From positions 2,542,001 through 2,606,000 of the forward strand of contig NZ_CP016170.1 in assembly GCF_001676705.1 (NCBI RefSeq): a stretch of 64,000 bases of DNA, in the 5' to 3' direction. The stretch's first letter is position 1, and the number at the start of each line of letters is the position of its first letter. Positions 1 through 8,600 of this stretch are shown here, in pieces. Both the position numbers and the translations under genes were made by a program. The stretch is from Bordetella bronchialis (GTDB lineage: Bacteria > Pseudomonadota > Gammaproteobacteria > Burkholderiales > Burkholderiaceae_B). The notes beneath the pieces are model-generated. The model was given only the letters and a program-made list of their open reading frames with translations, was not told the origin of the DNA and did not search any database.

Positions 1-1341
1 GCGGCCGTGCAAGCGCCCGCCGCGGCACAGGGCGGTGGCGAGGCCGTCATCGAAGTGCCGGATATCGGCGACTTCAAGGATGTGGAAGTCATCGAGGTCA
101 TGGTCGCGGTCGGCGACACGATCAAGGCCGAGCAAAGCCTGATCACGGTGGAGTCGGACAAGGCCTCGATGGAAATCCCCTCGTCGCAGGGCGGCGTGGT
201 GAAGGAAATCCGCGTCAAGGTCGGCGACAAGGTGTCCAAGGGCACGCCGCTGATCGTGGTGCAAGCCGGCGGCGAGTCCGCGGCCCCGGCGTCCGCCCCG
301 GCGGCCGCGCCGCCCGCGGCGCCGGCTCCGGCAAAAGCCGAGGCCGCCGCGCCCGCGCAAACGCCCGCCGCGCGCCCCGCGCCCGCGGCGGCGCTGCCCG
401 AGGCGGAGCTCAAGCCCGGCCAGCTGCCGCATGCCTCGCCCTCGGTGCGCAAGTTCGCGCGCGAGCTGGGCGTGGACTTGACGCGGGTGCAGGGCAGCGG
501 CGCCAAGGGCCGCATCACCCAGGACGACGTGCGCAACTTCGTCAAGCAGGCCCTGGCCGGCGGCGCCCCGGCGGCGGCCGGCGCGGCGGCCGGCGGCAAT
601 GTGGGCGGGCTCAATGTGCTGGCCTGGCCGCAGATCGACTTCGCCAAGTTCGGTCCGATCGAAGCCAAGCCGCTGTCGCGCATCAAGAAGATCTCGGGCG
701 CGAACCTGCATCGCAACTGGGTCATGATCCCGCACGTCACCAACAACGACGAAGCGGACATCACCGACCTGGAAGCGCTGCGCGTGACCTTGAACAAGGA
801 AAACGAGAAATCCGGCATCAAGGTGACTATGCTGGCCTTCCTGATCAAGGCGGTGGTCGCGGCGCTGAAGAAGTACCCCGAGTTCAATGCCTCGCTGGAC
901 GGCGACAACCTGGTGCTGAAGCAGTACTACCACATCGGCTTCGCCGCCGACACGCCCAACGGCCTCGTGGTGCCCGTGATCCGCGATGCCGACAGGAAAG
1001 GCATCCTGGACCTGGCCAAGGAAACCTCCGACATGGCCAAGAAGGCCCGCGACGGCAAGCTGTCGCCGGCCGAAATGCAGGGCGGCTGCTTCTCGATTTC
1101 CTCGCTGGGCGGTATCGGCGGCACCCACTTCACGCCTATCATCAACGCGCCCGAAGTCGCCATCCTGGGCGTGTCGCGCTCCGAGTTCAAGCCGGTATGG
1201 GACGGCAAGCAGTTCGTGCCGCGCCTGAAGCTGCCGCTGTCGCTGTCCTATGACCATCGCGTCATCGACGGCGCGGCCGCCGCCCGCTTCAACGCCTATC
1301 TGGGCGCCTTGCTGGCCGACTTCCGCCGCATCGCGCTGTAA
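1..1341 (+). CDS. aceF: Pyruvate dehydrogenase E2, dihydrolipoamide acetyltransferase (5' end outside window)
   Basis: E2 core of the pyruvate dehydrogenase complex; it moves acetyl groups from lipoamide to CoA. The frame is open to the first base and begins inside an Ala/Pro linker, so the true start and probably another lipoyl domain lie upstream. Visible in order are a lipoyl domain with the lipoyl-lysine motif SDKASMEIP, a long Ala/Pro linker, an E3-binding domain (PSVRKFARELGVDL, then GRITQDDV), and the acetyltransferase domain ending in the catalytic DHRVIDG motif. The stop is 12 bases before lpdA, so the two are co-transcribed. The lipoyl coding sequence shares 68 identical bases with that of lpdA. 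Confidence 0.95.
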   Translation, partial: AAVQAPAAAQGGGEAVIEVPDIGDFKDVEVIEVMVAVGDTIKAEQSLITVESDKASMEIPSSQGGVVKEIRVKVGDKVSKGTPLIVVQAGGESAAPASAPAAAPPAAPAPAKAEAAAPAQTPAARPAPAAALPEAELKPGQLPHASPSVRKFARELGVDLTRVQGSGAKGRITQDDVRNFVKQALAGGAPAAAGAAAGGNVGGLNVLAWPQIDFAKFGPIEAKPLSRIKKISGANLHRNWVMIPHVTNNDEADITDLEALRVTLNKENEKSGIKVTMLAFLIKAVVAALKKYPEFNASLDGDNLVLKQYYHIGFAADTPNGLVVPVIRDADRKGILDLAKETSDMAKKARDGKLSPAEMQGGCFSISSLGGIGGTHFTPIINAPEVAILGVSRSEFKPVWDGKQFVPRLKLPLSLSYDHRVIDGAAAARFNAYLGALLADFRRIAL

Positions 1342-1353
1342 TCGGGGATCGAC

Positions 1354-3195
1354 ATGAGCAATACGGTGGAAATCAAGGTACCCGATATCGGCGACTTCAA
1401 GGAGGTCGAGGTCATCGAAGTGCTGGTGGCCGCTGGCGACACGATCAAGGCCGAGCAAAGCCTGATCACGGTGGAGTCGGACAAGGCCTCGATGGAAATC
1501 CCGTCCTCGCAGGGCGGGGTGGTCAAGTCGGTCAAGGTGAAGGTAGGCGACAAGGTGTCCGAAGGCACCGTCGTGCTGGACCTGGAGCCCGCCGAAGGCG
1601 GCGCCGCGCAGGCCGCGCCGGCTCCCGCCGCGGACCAGGCCGCCCCCGCGCCGGCGGCCGGCAAGGCGAAAGCGCAAGCCCCGGCCACGGAAAAAGCCCC
1701 GCCGCCCCCGGCGGCGGGCGCCGTGCAAGCGGGCGCCGTGCAAGCGGCTGCCCCCGCAGCCGCCACGTATTCAGGCAACGTCGACATCGAGTGCGACATG
1801 CTGGTGCTGGGCGCCGGCCCCGGCGGCTATTCCGCCGCCTTCCGCGCAGCGGACCTGGGCATGAAGACGGTGCTGGTCGAGCGTTATTCGACGCTGGGCG
1901 GCGTGTGCCTGAACGTCGGCTGCATTCCCTCCAAGGCCCTGCTGCACGTGGCCGCGGTCATGGAAGAAGCCAAGGCGCTGGCGGACCATGGCATCTCCTT
2001 CGGCGAACCCAGGATCGACCTGGACAAGCTGCGCAGCTTCAAGGACAGCGTGGTCGGCAAGCTGACCGGCGGCCTGGCCGGCATGGCCAAGATGCGCAAG
2101 GTGACGGTGGTGACCGGCGTGGGCGAGTTCGCCGACCCCTACCACATGACGGTCCAGGCCGCCGATGGCAAGACGCAGACGGTGCGCTTCAAGCAAGCGA
2201 TCATCGCCGCCGGCAGCCAGGCGGTGCGCCTGCCCTTCATGCCGGACGATGAACGCGTGGTGGATTCCACCGGCGCGCTCCTGCTGCGCAGCATCCCCAA
2301 GAAGATGCTGATCGTCGGCGGCGGCATCATCGGCCTGGAAATGGGCACGGTGTACTCGACGCTGGGCGCGCGCCTGGACGTGGTCGAGATGCTGGACGGC
2401 CTGATGCAGGGCGCGGACCGCGACATGGTCAAGGTGTGGCAGAAGATGAATGCGCCGCGCTTCGACAACATCATGCTGAAGACCAAGACGGTGGCCGCGG
2501 AAGCGCGCAAGGACGGCATCTACGTCACCTTCGAGGGCGAAGGCGCGCCCAAGGAACCGCAGCGCTACGACCTGGTCCTGCAAGCCGTGGGCCGCTCGCC
2601 CAACGGCAAGAAGATCGGCGCCGACAAGGCGGGCATCGCGGTCACGGACCGGGGCTATATCCCCGTGGACAAGCAGATGCGCACGAACGTGCCGCACATC
2701 TTCGCGATCGGCGACATCGTCGGCAATCCCATGCTGGCGCACAAGGCGGTGCACGAAGGCCATGTGGCGGCCGAGGCCGCCGCCGGCGAGAAGTCTTTCT
2801 TCGATGCGCGCGTGATTCCCGCCGTCGCCTACACGGACCCGGAAGTGGCCTGGGTGGGCCTGACGGAGGACGATGCCAAGAAGCAGGGCATCAAGGTCGA
2901 GAAGGGAGTGTTCCCCTGGGCCGCTTCCGGCCGCGCCATCGCCAATGGGCGCGACGAGGGCTTCACGAAGCTGATCTTCGATGCGGACAACCACCGCATC
3001 CTGGGCGGCGGGATAGTGGGGACCCACGCGGGCGACCTGATCAGCGAGCTGGCCTTGGCCGTGGAGATGGGCGCGGACGTCGTGGACATCGCCAAGACCA
3101 TCCATCCGCATCCCACCCTGGGCGAATCCGTCGGCATGGCGGCGGAAGTGGCCGAGGGCGTCTGCACGGATTTGCCGCCGGTGAAGAAGAAGTAA
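1354..3195 (+). CDS. lpdA: Dihydrolipoamide dehydrogenase (E3) with N-terminal lipoyl domain
   Basis: FAD- and NAD-dependent E3 of the pyruvate dehydrogenase complex; it reoxidises dihydrolipoamide. At 613 residues it is longer than a plain E3 (about 470) because residues 1-80 are a lipoyl domain (SDKASMEIP), followed by an Ala/Pro linker to about residue 145. The flavoprotein part shows the FAD motif [11 protein letters not shown], the redox disulfide in [13 protein letters not shown], the NAD-binding [10 protein letters not shown] and the dimer-interface HPHPTL. E3 with its own lipoyl arm is known from Neisseria, Ralstonia and Bordetella. It follows aceF closely and is probably the last gene of the operon. 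Confidence 0.95.
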   Translation: MSNTVEIKVPDIGDFKEVEVIEVLVAAGDTIKAEQSLITVESDKASMEIPSSQGGVVKSVKVKVGDKVSEGTVVLDLEPAEGGAAQAAPAPAADQAAPAPAAGKAKAQAPATEKAPPPPAAGAVQAGAVQAAAPAAATYSGNVDIECDMLVLGAGPGGYSAAFRAADLGMKTVLVERYSTLGGVCLNVGCIPSKALLHVAAVMEEAKALADHGISFGEPRIDLDKLRSFKDSVVGKLTGGLAGMAKMRKVTVVTGVGEFADPYHMTVQAADGKTQTVRFKQAIIAAGSQAVRLPFMPDDERVVDSTGALLLRSIPKKMLIVGGGIIGLEMGTVYSTLGARLDVVEMLDGLMQGADRDMVKVWQKMNAPRFDNIMLKTKTVAAEARKDGIYVTFEGEGAPKEPQRYDLVLQAVGRSPNGKKIGADKAGIAVTDRGYIPVDKQMRTNVPHIFAIGDIVGNPMLAHKAVHEGHVAAEAAAGEKSFFDARVIPAVAYTDPEVAWVGLTEDDAKKQGIKVEKGVFPWAASGRAIANGRDEGFTKLIFDADNHRILGGGIVGTHAGDLISELALAVEMGADVVDIAKTIHPHPTLGESVGMAAEVAEGVCTDLPPVKKK

Positions 3196-3211
3196 GAAGT
3201 ACGAGCTAAAC

Positions 3212-3247
3212 GAGCTGGTGACGGGCCACTATCCCCGTTACCAGCTC
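3212..3247 (+). terminator. Hairpin downstream of lpdA
   Basis: An inverted repeat pairs GAGCTGGTgACGGG with CCCGTtACCAGCTC across a short loop, 17 bases after the lpdA stop. No T-run follows, so it is either a Rho-assisted or mRNA-stabilising hairpin rather than a clear intrinsic terminator. Confidence 0.45.
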
Positions 3248-3509
3248 AGCGGGATGCCCGGCGACCGAAACATGCCGCGAAATCCTGCTTCGCGTTTTAC
3301 TGCGCCTTCGTTTCTCGTCAAAGGCTAGAATTTCTACTGAGTCGCGTAGGCGCCCGCGGTCTGGCTGCGTTGTGTGCGTTTTTCATCCACGATGCAGGTT
3401 GGTCGTGTTGCTACAGCAAACGGGACAGCGCAGCCTTTGGGGCGCGATAGGCCGTCATGCGGCCTGCGAGCACTGCCTTCTCGAATCAATCGTCCTGTAG
3501 ATATAAACC
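3248..3509. other. Intergenic region at the island boundary
   Basis: About 260 bases between the lpdA hairpin and the formyltransferase. No coding frame, tRNA or repeat can be supported. Composition shifts from the high GC of aceF-lpdA toward the lower GC of the following gene. A promoter for the formyltransferase should lie here, but no convincing -35/-10 pair was found. Confidence 0.4.
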
Positions 3510-4397
3510 GTGACAAAGCAAAGTACTCTTACCCTATTCGTCATGACTGAGAAGGGCCTCGAATTCACGAAACAGGCCGTTTCTAAGTTCAGAGATATCA
3601 TAAGCCAAGTCGTGATCGGCCAGGACGCTTCGGTGATCAATGATTACTCTGCCGAAATTGTAGCTGTCTGCGAGGAGGCCGGGGTCAGGCATTCGTTTCG
3701 ACAGGACTTTCCAGGAGTGGAAAGTGAGTACGTAATTGCCATTTCATGGAGATGGATGATTAATCACCCTGCGGAGAAGCTAATCGTCTTCCACGACTCA
3801 CTTCTACCTAGATATCGGGGATTCGCCCCCCTGGTCAGCGCATTGATCAATGGTGATACGACCATTGGCGTATCAGCCCTGTTCGGCGCGAGTGAGTACG
3901 ACCGAGGTGACATCCTCCATCAAAGCGCACTCGAGGTTGCGTACCCGATCACCATCGCGGAGGCCATTACCTCGCTTACTCAGTGCTATTTGAGTTTGGG
4001 ACTGAAAGTGCTGGAAGCGCTGGCATCGGGTGAGCCCCTCCACGCCTCCCGGCAGGACGAGACACAGGCAACCTACAGCCTGTGGAGAGATGACGACGAC
4101 TATCGTATTGACTGGTCTCTACCCGCGTCGAAGATACGGCGGTTCGTAGATGCTGTCGGATACCCTTATAAAGGAGCGCTTTGTTATGTCGACACTTGCG
4201 CCGCCCGCGTCATTGAAGCCGAAGAAGTGCCCGATGTTCATATCGAAAATCGGGTCGCGGGAAAGGTCATCTTTATAGATGACGGCCGTCCAGTAGTGGT
4301 GTGCGGACAAGGATTGCTGAGGATCCTGCGATGCGTCGCTGACGACTCGGGGACGAGCGTGCTCCCCTTGCCGAAATTCAGGGTTCGCTTCTCCTAA
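3510..4397 (+). CDS. Sugar N-formyltransferase (formyl_trans_N family)
   Basis: A 295-residue relative of methionyl-tRNA formyltransferase and of the nucleotide-sugar formyltransferases (VioF, QdtF type), which use N10-formyl-tetrahydrofolate to formylate an amino sugar. The signature is HDSLLPRYRGFAPL followed by the conserved Asp region YDRGDIL; a C-terminal OB-like region is expected. The residue two before the active-site His is Val, where Fmt and GART have Asn. The GTG start keeps the first strand LTLFVMTEKG; an internal ATG at 3543 would cut it. GC is lower than in neighbours, which suggests transfer. It converges on wecE, whose product is an amino sugar. The specific substrate, dTDP-Fuc4N, is inferred from that neighbour. 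Confidence 0.8.
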   Translation: MTKQSTLTLFVMTEKGLEFTKQAVSKFRDIISQVVIGQDASVINDYSAEIVAVCEEAGVRHSFRQDFPGVESEYVIAISWRWMINHPAEKLIVFHDSLLPRYRGFAPLVSALINGDTTIGVSALFGASEYDRGDILHQSALEVAYPITIAEAITSLTQCYLSLGLKVLEALASGEPLHASRQDETQATYSLWRDDDDYRIDWSLPASKIRRFVDAVGYPYKGALCYVDTCAARVIEAEEVPDVHIENRVAGKVIFIDDGRPVVVCGQGLLRILRCVADDSGTSVLPLPKFRVRFS

Positions 4398-4481
4398 CGT
4401 ACTGTTTCGGCGGCGAGAACGGCTGGCAAGCCCCTCGGGTGTGCTGTGTTAGTCAGGGTACTTCTGGCTGATGGTTCTCGG

Positions 4482-5654
4482 TTATGTCGCGCTCACGAAC
4501 ATCCGTGAATGGGCTGCGTTCGTGATAGACCTTTGTAATCTCTCCACTACGAAGTCCTGCTGCGTCGCCGTCATGTCAAGCCATAGCGGAAGCCTGATTA
4601 GGCGGTCCGCCAGTTGTTCGGTGTGATGTAGGGCCCCCTGGGTGCGGCCGTATCGCCTGCCTGCGGGTGATGAGTGCAGGGGGACATAATGAAAAACAAC
4701 CGACACGCCGACTTGTTTCATTTCCCGAAGGACCGCTTCGCGATCTACCTCCTCGCCAAGCAACACATAATACATATGGGCATTGTGCCCACAATGGGGC
4801 GGCACTATCGGTCTACGCATTAAGCCTTGACTTTCCAATCCTTGTAGCGCCATGTGATACCGATTCCACATTTCTATCCGGGCGCGCGTGATCGCTTCGG
4901 CTTGTTCCATCTGCGCCCAAAGAAACGCGGCGATCAATTCTCCGGGTAGGAAAGATGAGCCCACTTCCTGCCAGGTGTACTTGTCGACTTCACCACGAAA
5001 GAACCGACTCCGGTCCGTACCCTTCTCTCGTATGATCTCGGCGCGTACGGCCAATCCGGGATCATTCACTAGCAGTGCACCGCCCTCTCCGGAGATTATG
5101 TTTTTGGTTTCATGGAAGCTTAGAGCACCGAGATCGCCGAATGTCCCGAGAGGGCGACCTTTGTAGGTCGACATGATGGCCTGGGCCGCGTCTTCGACAA
5201 CACGTATCGAATGTCTCGCAGCAACGGTCAGTATCTTTTCCATGTTGCACGCTACGCCCGCATAATGGACAGGCACAATGACGCGCGTACGCTCGGTTAT
5301 CGCCTCCTCCAGCAGGTCTTCGTCAAGGTTCAGGGTGTCTGGCCTGACGTCGACAAATACCGGGACTGCACCGCGTAATACGAAGGCGTTGGCAGTTGAT
5401 ACAAAAGTGTAGGAGGGCATGATGATTTCATCACCGGCCTCTATGTCGAGCAGGAGCGCTGCGAGTTCTAGCGCTGCGGTGCATGAATGCGTCAGCAAGG
5501 CCTTGTACGCCCCAGTCTGCGACTCCAGCCACGCGTGGCAACGTTTAGTGAACTGACCGTCTCCCGCGAGTTGGCGATTGAAGCCAGCTTCCGCTATGTA
5601 AGTCAGCTCTTTTCCCGTCCGGTAGGGCGAGTTGAACGGTATTTTGTTTGTCAT
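4482..5654 (-). CDS. wecE: dTDP-4-amino-4,6-dideoxygalactose transaminase
   Basis: PLP-dependent DegT/DnrJ/EryC1 aminotransferase that makes dTDP-Fuc4N from dTDP-4-keto-6-deoxyglucose using glutamate. The protein follows E. coli WecE/RffA closely along its length: PSYTFVSTANAFVLRGA, VDVRPDTLNLDE, RVIVPVHYAGVAC, VEDAAQ, the PLP lysine in SFHETKN, and REKGTDRSRFFRGEVDKYTW. The start is the ATG at 5654, preceded by AGGGA, giving 390 residues against 376 in E. coli; a longer frame to 5714 lacks homology. It lies 31 bases after the glycosyltransferase gene on the same strand, so the two form an operon. It supplies the sugar that the WecF-like domain next door would transfer. Confidence 0.92.
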   Translation of the reverse strand: MTNKIPFNSPYRTGKELTYIAEAGFNRQLAGDGQFTKRCHAWLESQTGAYKALLTHSCTAALELAALLLDIEAGDEIIMPSYTFVSTANAFVLRGAVPVFVDVRPDTLNLDEDLLEEAITERTRVIVPVHYAGVACNMEKILTVAARHSIRVVEDAAQAIMSTYKGRPLGTFGDLGALSFHETKNIISGEGGALLVNDPGLAVRAEIIREKGTDRSRFFRGEVDKYTWQEVGSSFLPGELIAAFLWAQMEQAEAITRARIEMWNRYHMALQGLESQGLMRRPIVPPHCGHNAHMYYVLLGEEVDREAVLREMKQVGVSVVFHYVPLHSSPAGRRYGRTQGALHHTEQLADRLIRLPLWLDMTATQQDFVVERLQRSITNAAHSRMFVSAT

Positions 5655-5685
5655 GCCATCCCTGCACAATGTGGATGCGGTCTGT

Positions 5686-8600
5686 TTATTTGTGAGGCAA
5701 AGCCGTTGCAGCATTGAATTGCTTCTTCAGCATTTCTCGGGTGGCTTCTATGCCGTGAGCATTCAGTAGCCGCTCCTGCTGCACCTTTAGCGATTTTCCA
5801 GTTGGCGCACGAAGGTCGCTCATCGCCTTGCACGCGACAAAGTGCTCATAGTCAATTGCTTGTGCACCTACTTGGTCGACCAACATTTCCCATGACGGGT
5901 TCTTGCGGGGTAAACCATTGAACGATATCGTTCGGCGCAATATGGTCTTGTTGCCGAAGAACAAAGAGGCGCGTAAGTTGCCTATCGCTTGCTGGCGATG
6001 ATGGGCAGTGATAAGACATTCGGCTCGGGCTAATTCGACGAAGTATTCCTCAGGCGCGAGGAATTTGGTCAGGAGCCGAGCCTTTAGCCGTCCCTCAAAG
6101 CTCTCTAGTTTTTCCTTCAGTAGCTGGTAATAGGGTGCCGGGCAGTTGTAGCCCAGAGGCATCACGATCTCGTACGTCTCGATGTCCGATTTCCGGGCCA
6201 GGATATCCAGAATTTCGGCGTGCATGTTGCCGGGGTCGCCACTATTGCCGACGAAGATCGTTTTGGACTTCTTTGGTGGAATCGGTATTGAACGGAAGTC
6301 TTGGCTGGCCGGATATGTAAAATCCAGTCGCGGCCGTTCACCGTAGGTCTCACAGAATAGCCGATAGTCACCGTCTAGTACCGTTGCAACCGCGCTAATG
6401 TGCTGGACCACATCATGCATGGGCTTGCCTTCGCGTATAGGGCCGTATAGATCCCCGCCCCAAATCACCCATACAACCTTTTTGCGCCCGGCCAGATTGA
6501 GTACAAACTCTTTCTGCCAAGGAAAGAATAGTCCATGAAGATATACGGCCTCGACATCTCCCTCGAGCGCGGTGTTCAGCAGGCGCTGCATGTCGTTCGC
6601 GCCGTCGAAAAACTCCGCATATGAAATATCCGCAATATCGTTGTCATAGCCCGGTATCGACCGGTGCTTCTCAATATAAATCTGATGGTCGAACGTCTCA
6701 TGCATTGACCGTTCCTCCATCAGAGTAATGAGCTTTTGGGTATGAATATTGTTGTAACAAAGGTGCATGAACCGCTTCTTGCCGTTTGCGCTTGCTGTGC
6801 CGGCTGAGCGCCGTGCGCTCTCTTGCGGTTGCGTGTTGTTTAGCGCCAGTATTTTTTGCGCGAGGTCTACACTGCCATAGGCGGTATGCAGAATGGTTGC
6901 CATCTTGCTACGCTGCTCCGGCGTGAGAGCTTCCAGCGTATTGATGTCGCGGATATAGACGGCGTCGGCGGTGGTGAGTTGGTTCAAGCCCTGGTGTATC
7001 TGTCCTCTCAACACGTATGGTGCATACAAGCGGCGCCGCTCTTCAAGCAGCGTATGCAGCATGAACCCATGTGCCCGCATCCACTGATCGATTTCGGCGA
7101 AGAGCGGCTGGTCCTCGTACAGCTGTATGAAATTCACTTCGGTCTGAATGACCAGCGTGTCCCGGAGCTTACTTTCGCCGTTCTTGAAGACCGCGAGCTC
7201 GCCGCCTTGTATGTCGATTTTGAGCCAGTCGATTGTGCCGACTTCCGCTATATCATCCAGGCGGCGGGTTCGGACCCGCGCTTCGCGCAGGATCTTTGCC
7301 CATACCGGGTAACCCTGGAACTGATTTAGAACTTTGAAATTCGGGCGCAGAGTAGACGTCATGCCTGGGGCATGGCAAAGGTATAACGTAACCTCGTCTC
7401 CGGACCCGACGGCATGAGGAAGATAAGTCTCGAATGCGCTCTTGTGCTTATTGAGCTTGCGCAAGGCGGCTTCCTGCGGCTCGAAACCCACGAGGTCGAT
7501 CTTGCCGGCTTGCAGTAGGCTTTTGTAAGGCGGGTCGCCGTCGATGGGATTTGCGCCGATATCGACCACCTGTATCCGGTCCGAAACCGGCTTGACGGAC
7601 GCAGGCTCGGTCGTCGGCGCCGCTGCAGCTGCACCGGGCGGATAAGTCCGCGGTACCGGCCGTTCGGTCGTGGAAGGGGAAATGACGACTGCTGAAGCTT
7701 CGGGACGATATTCCAATCGTCCGGTTGGCTGCGCGTATTCTGCGGACGGGGACGCTGCGATGGTCGGCACCCCGTCGTCGAGCCAACCGTTGGCACGCAG
7801 ATAACGTGTGGCCATGTCAATATTGACGCTGTGAAGCACCTTGTAAGCGGCATCCTGGAGTCCGTACGCGGAATGGAGGATAAACGCGAGCTTCACTGCC
7901 TCATTCGCGTCCAACGTTCGCATGCGATTCTCGTCCGGTACGAAAATGGCGTTCGCACCGATCAGTTGAGAACCGTAATGGCCGCGCATTCGGCCCTCCT
8001 GCGGGAAGAAGGTGTCATATGTTGCATCGGACACGCGCAGCAGCCGCATGCCGCTGTGCGCTAGGCGCGCGGCAATATCGGACAGGCTGGGCTGCCTGTC
8101 GAACACATCGATGAAGAACACTCCTACTTGCACCACCAGGGCCCGGGACAGCAGCCGTTCGGCGCCTTCCAGGATCTTCATGTTGTCGTGCGTTGGGTTG
8201 AGCGTCAGCCATTCGACCCTGTCCAGTCCGTCGACATTGTCCAGGCGATTGGTGGCGATCGGCACCCGTGCGAGTACGGTGGCCCGCTGTCGCAAGACCG
8301 GCGATTGAACGGCGAGCGGGGCTAAAGTGCCGCTCAGCTTTGCGTCCAGGCAGGCATTCAGTTGCGTTGGATTGCCGTCGCCAAGGGCCACGTGGGATAG
8401 GTAGTGGTCCAGTTGACCGCCTTGTACCAAGGCGGCGCCGTCGTGCAGTTGCGCCGTGGGGTCGATCAGGATCGTCTGCAGTGCCCGATGGCCGCTGAGC
8501 GACTCGAACATTGCCCCTCCGACAAGGGCAAGGCCATGGTCCAGCGTGACGATGCGCCCCTGGAACGTAAACTCGAACGTCTCGTCGGCGCGGCCGGCCG

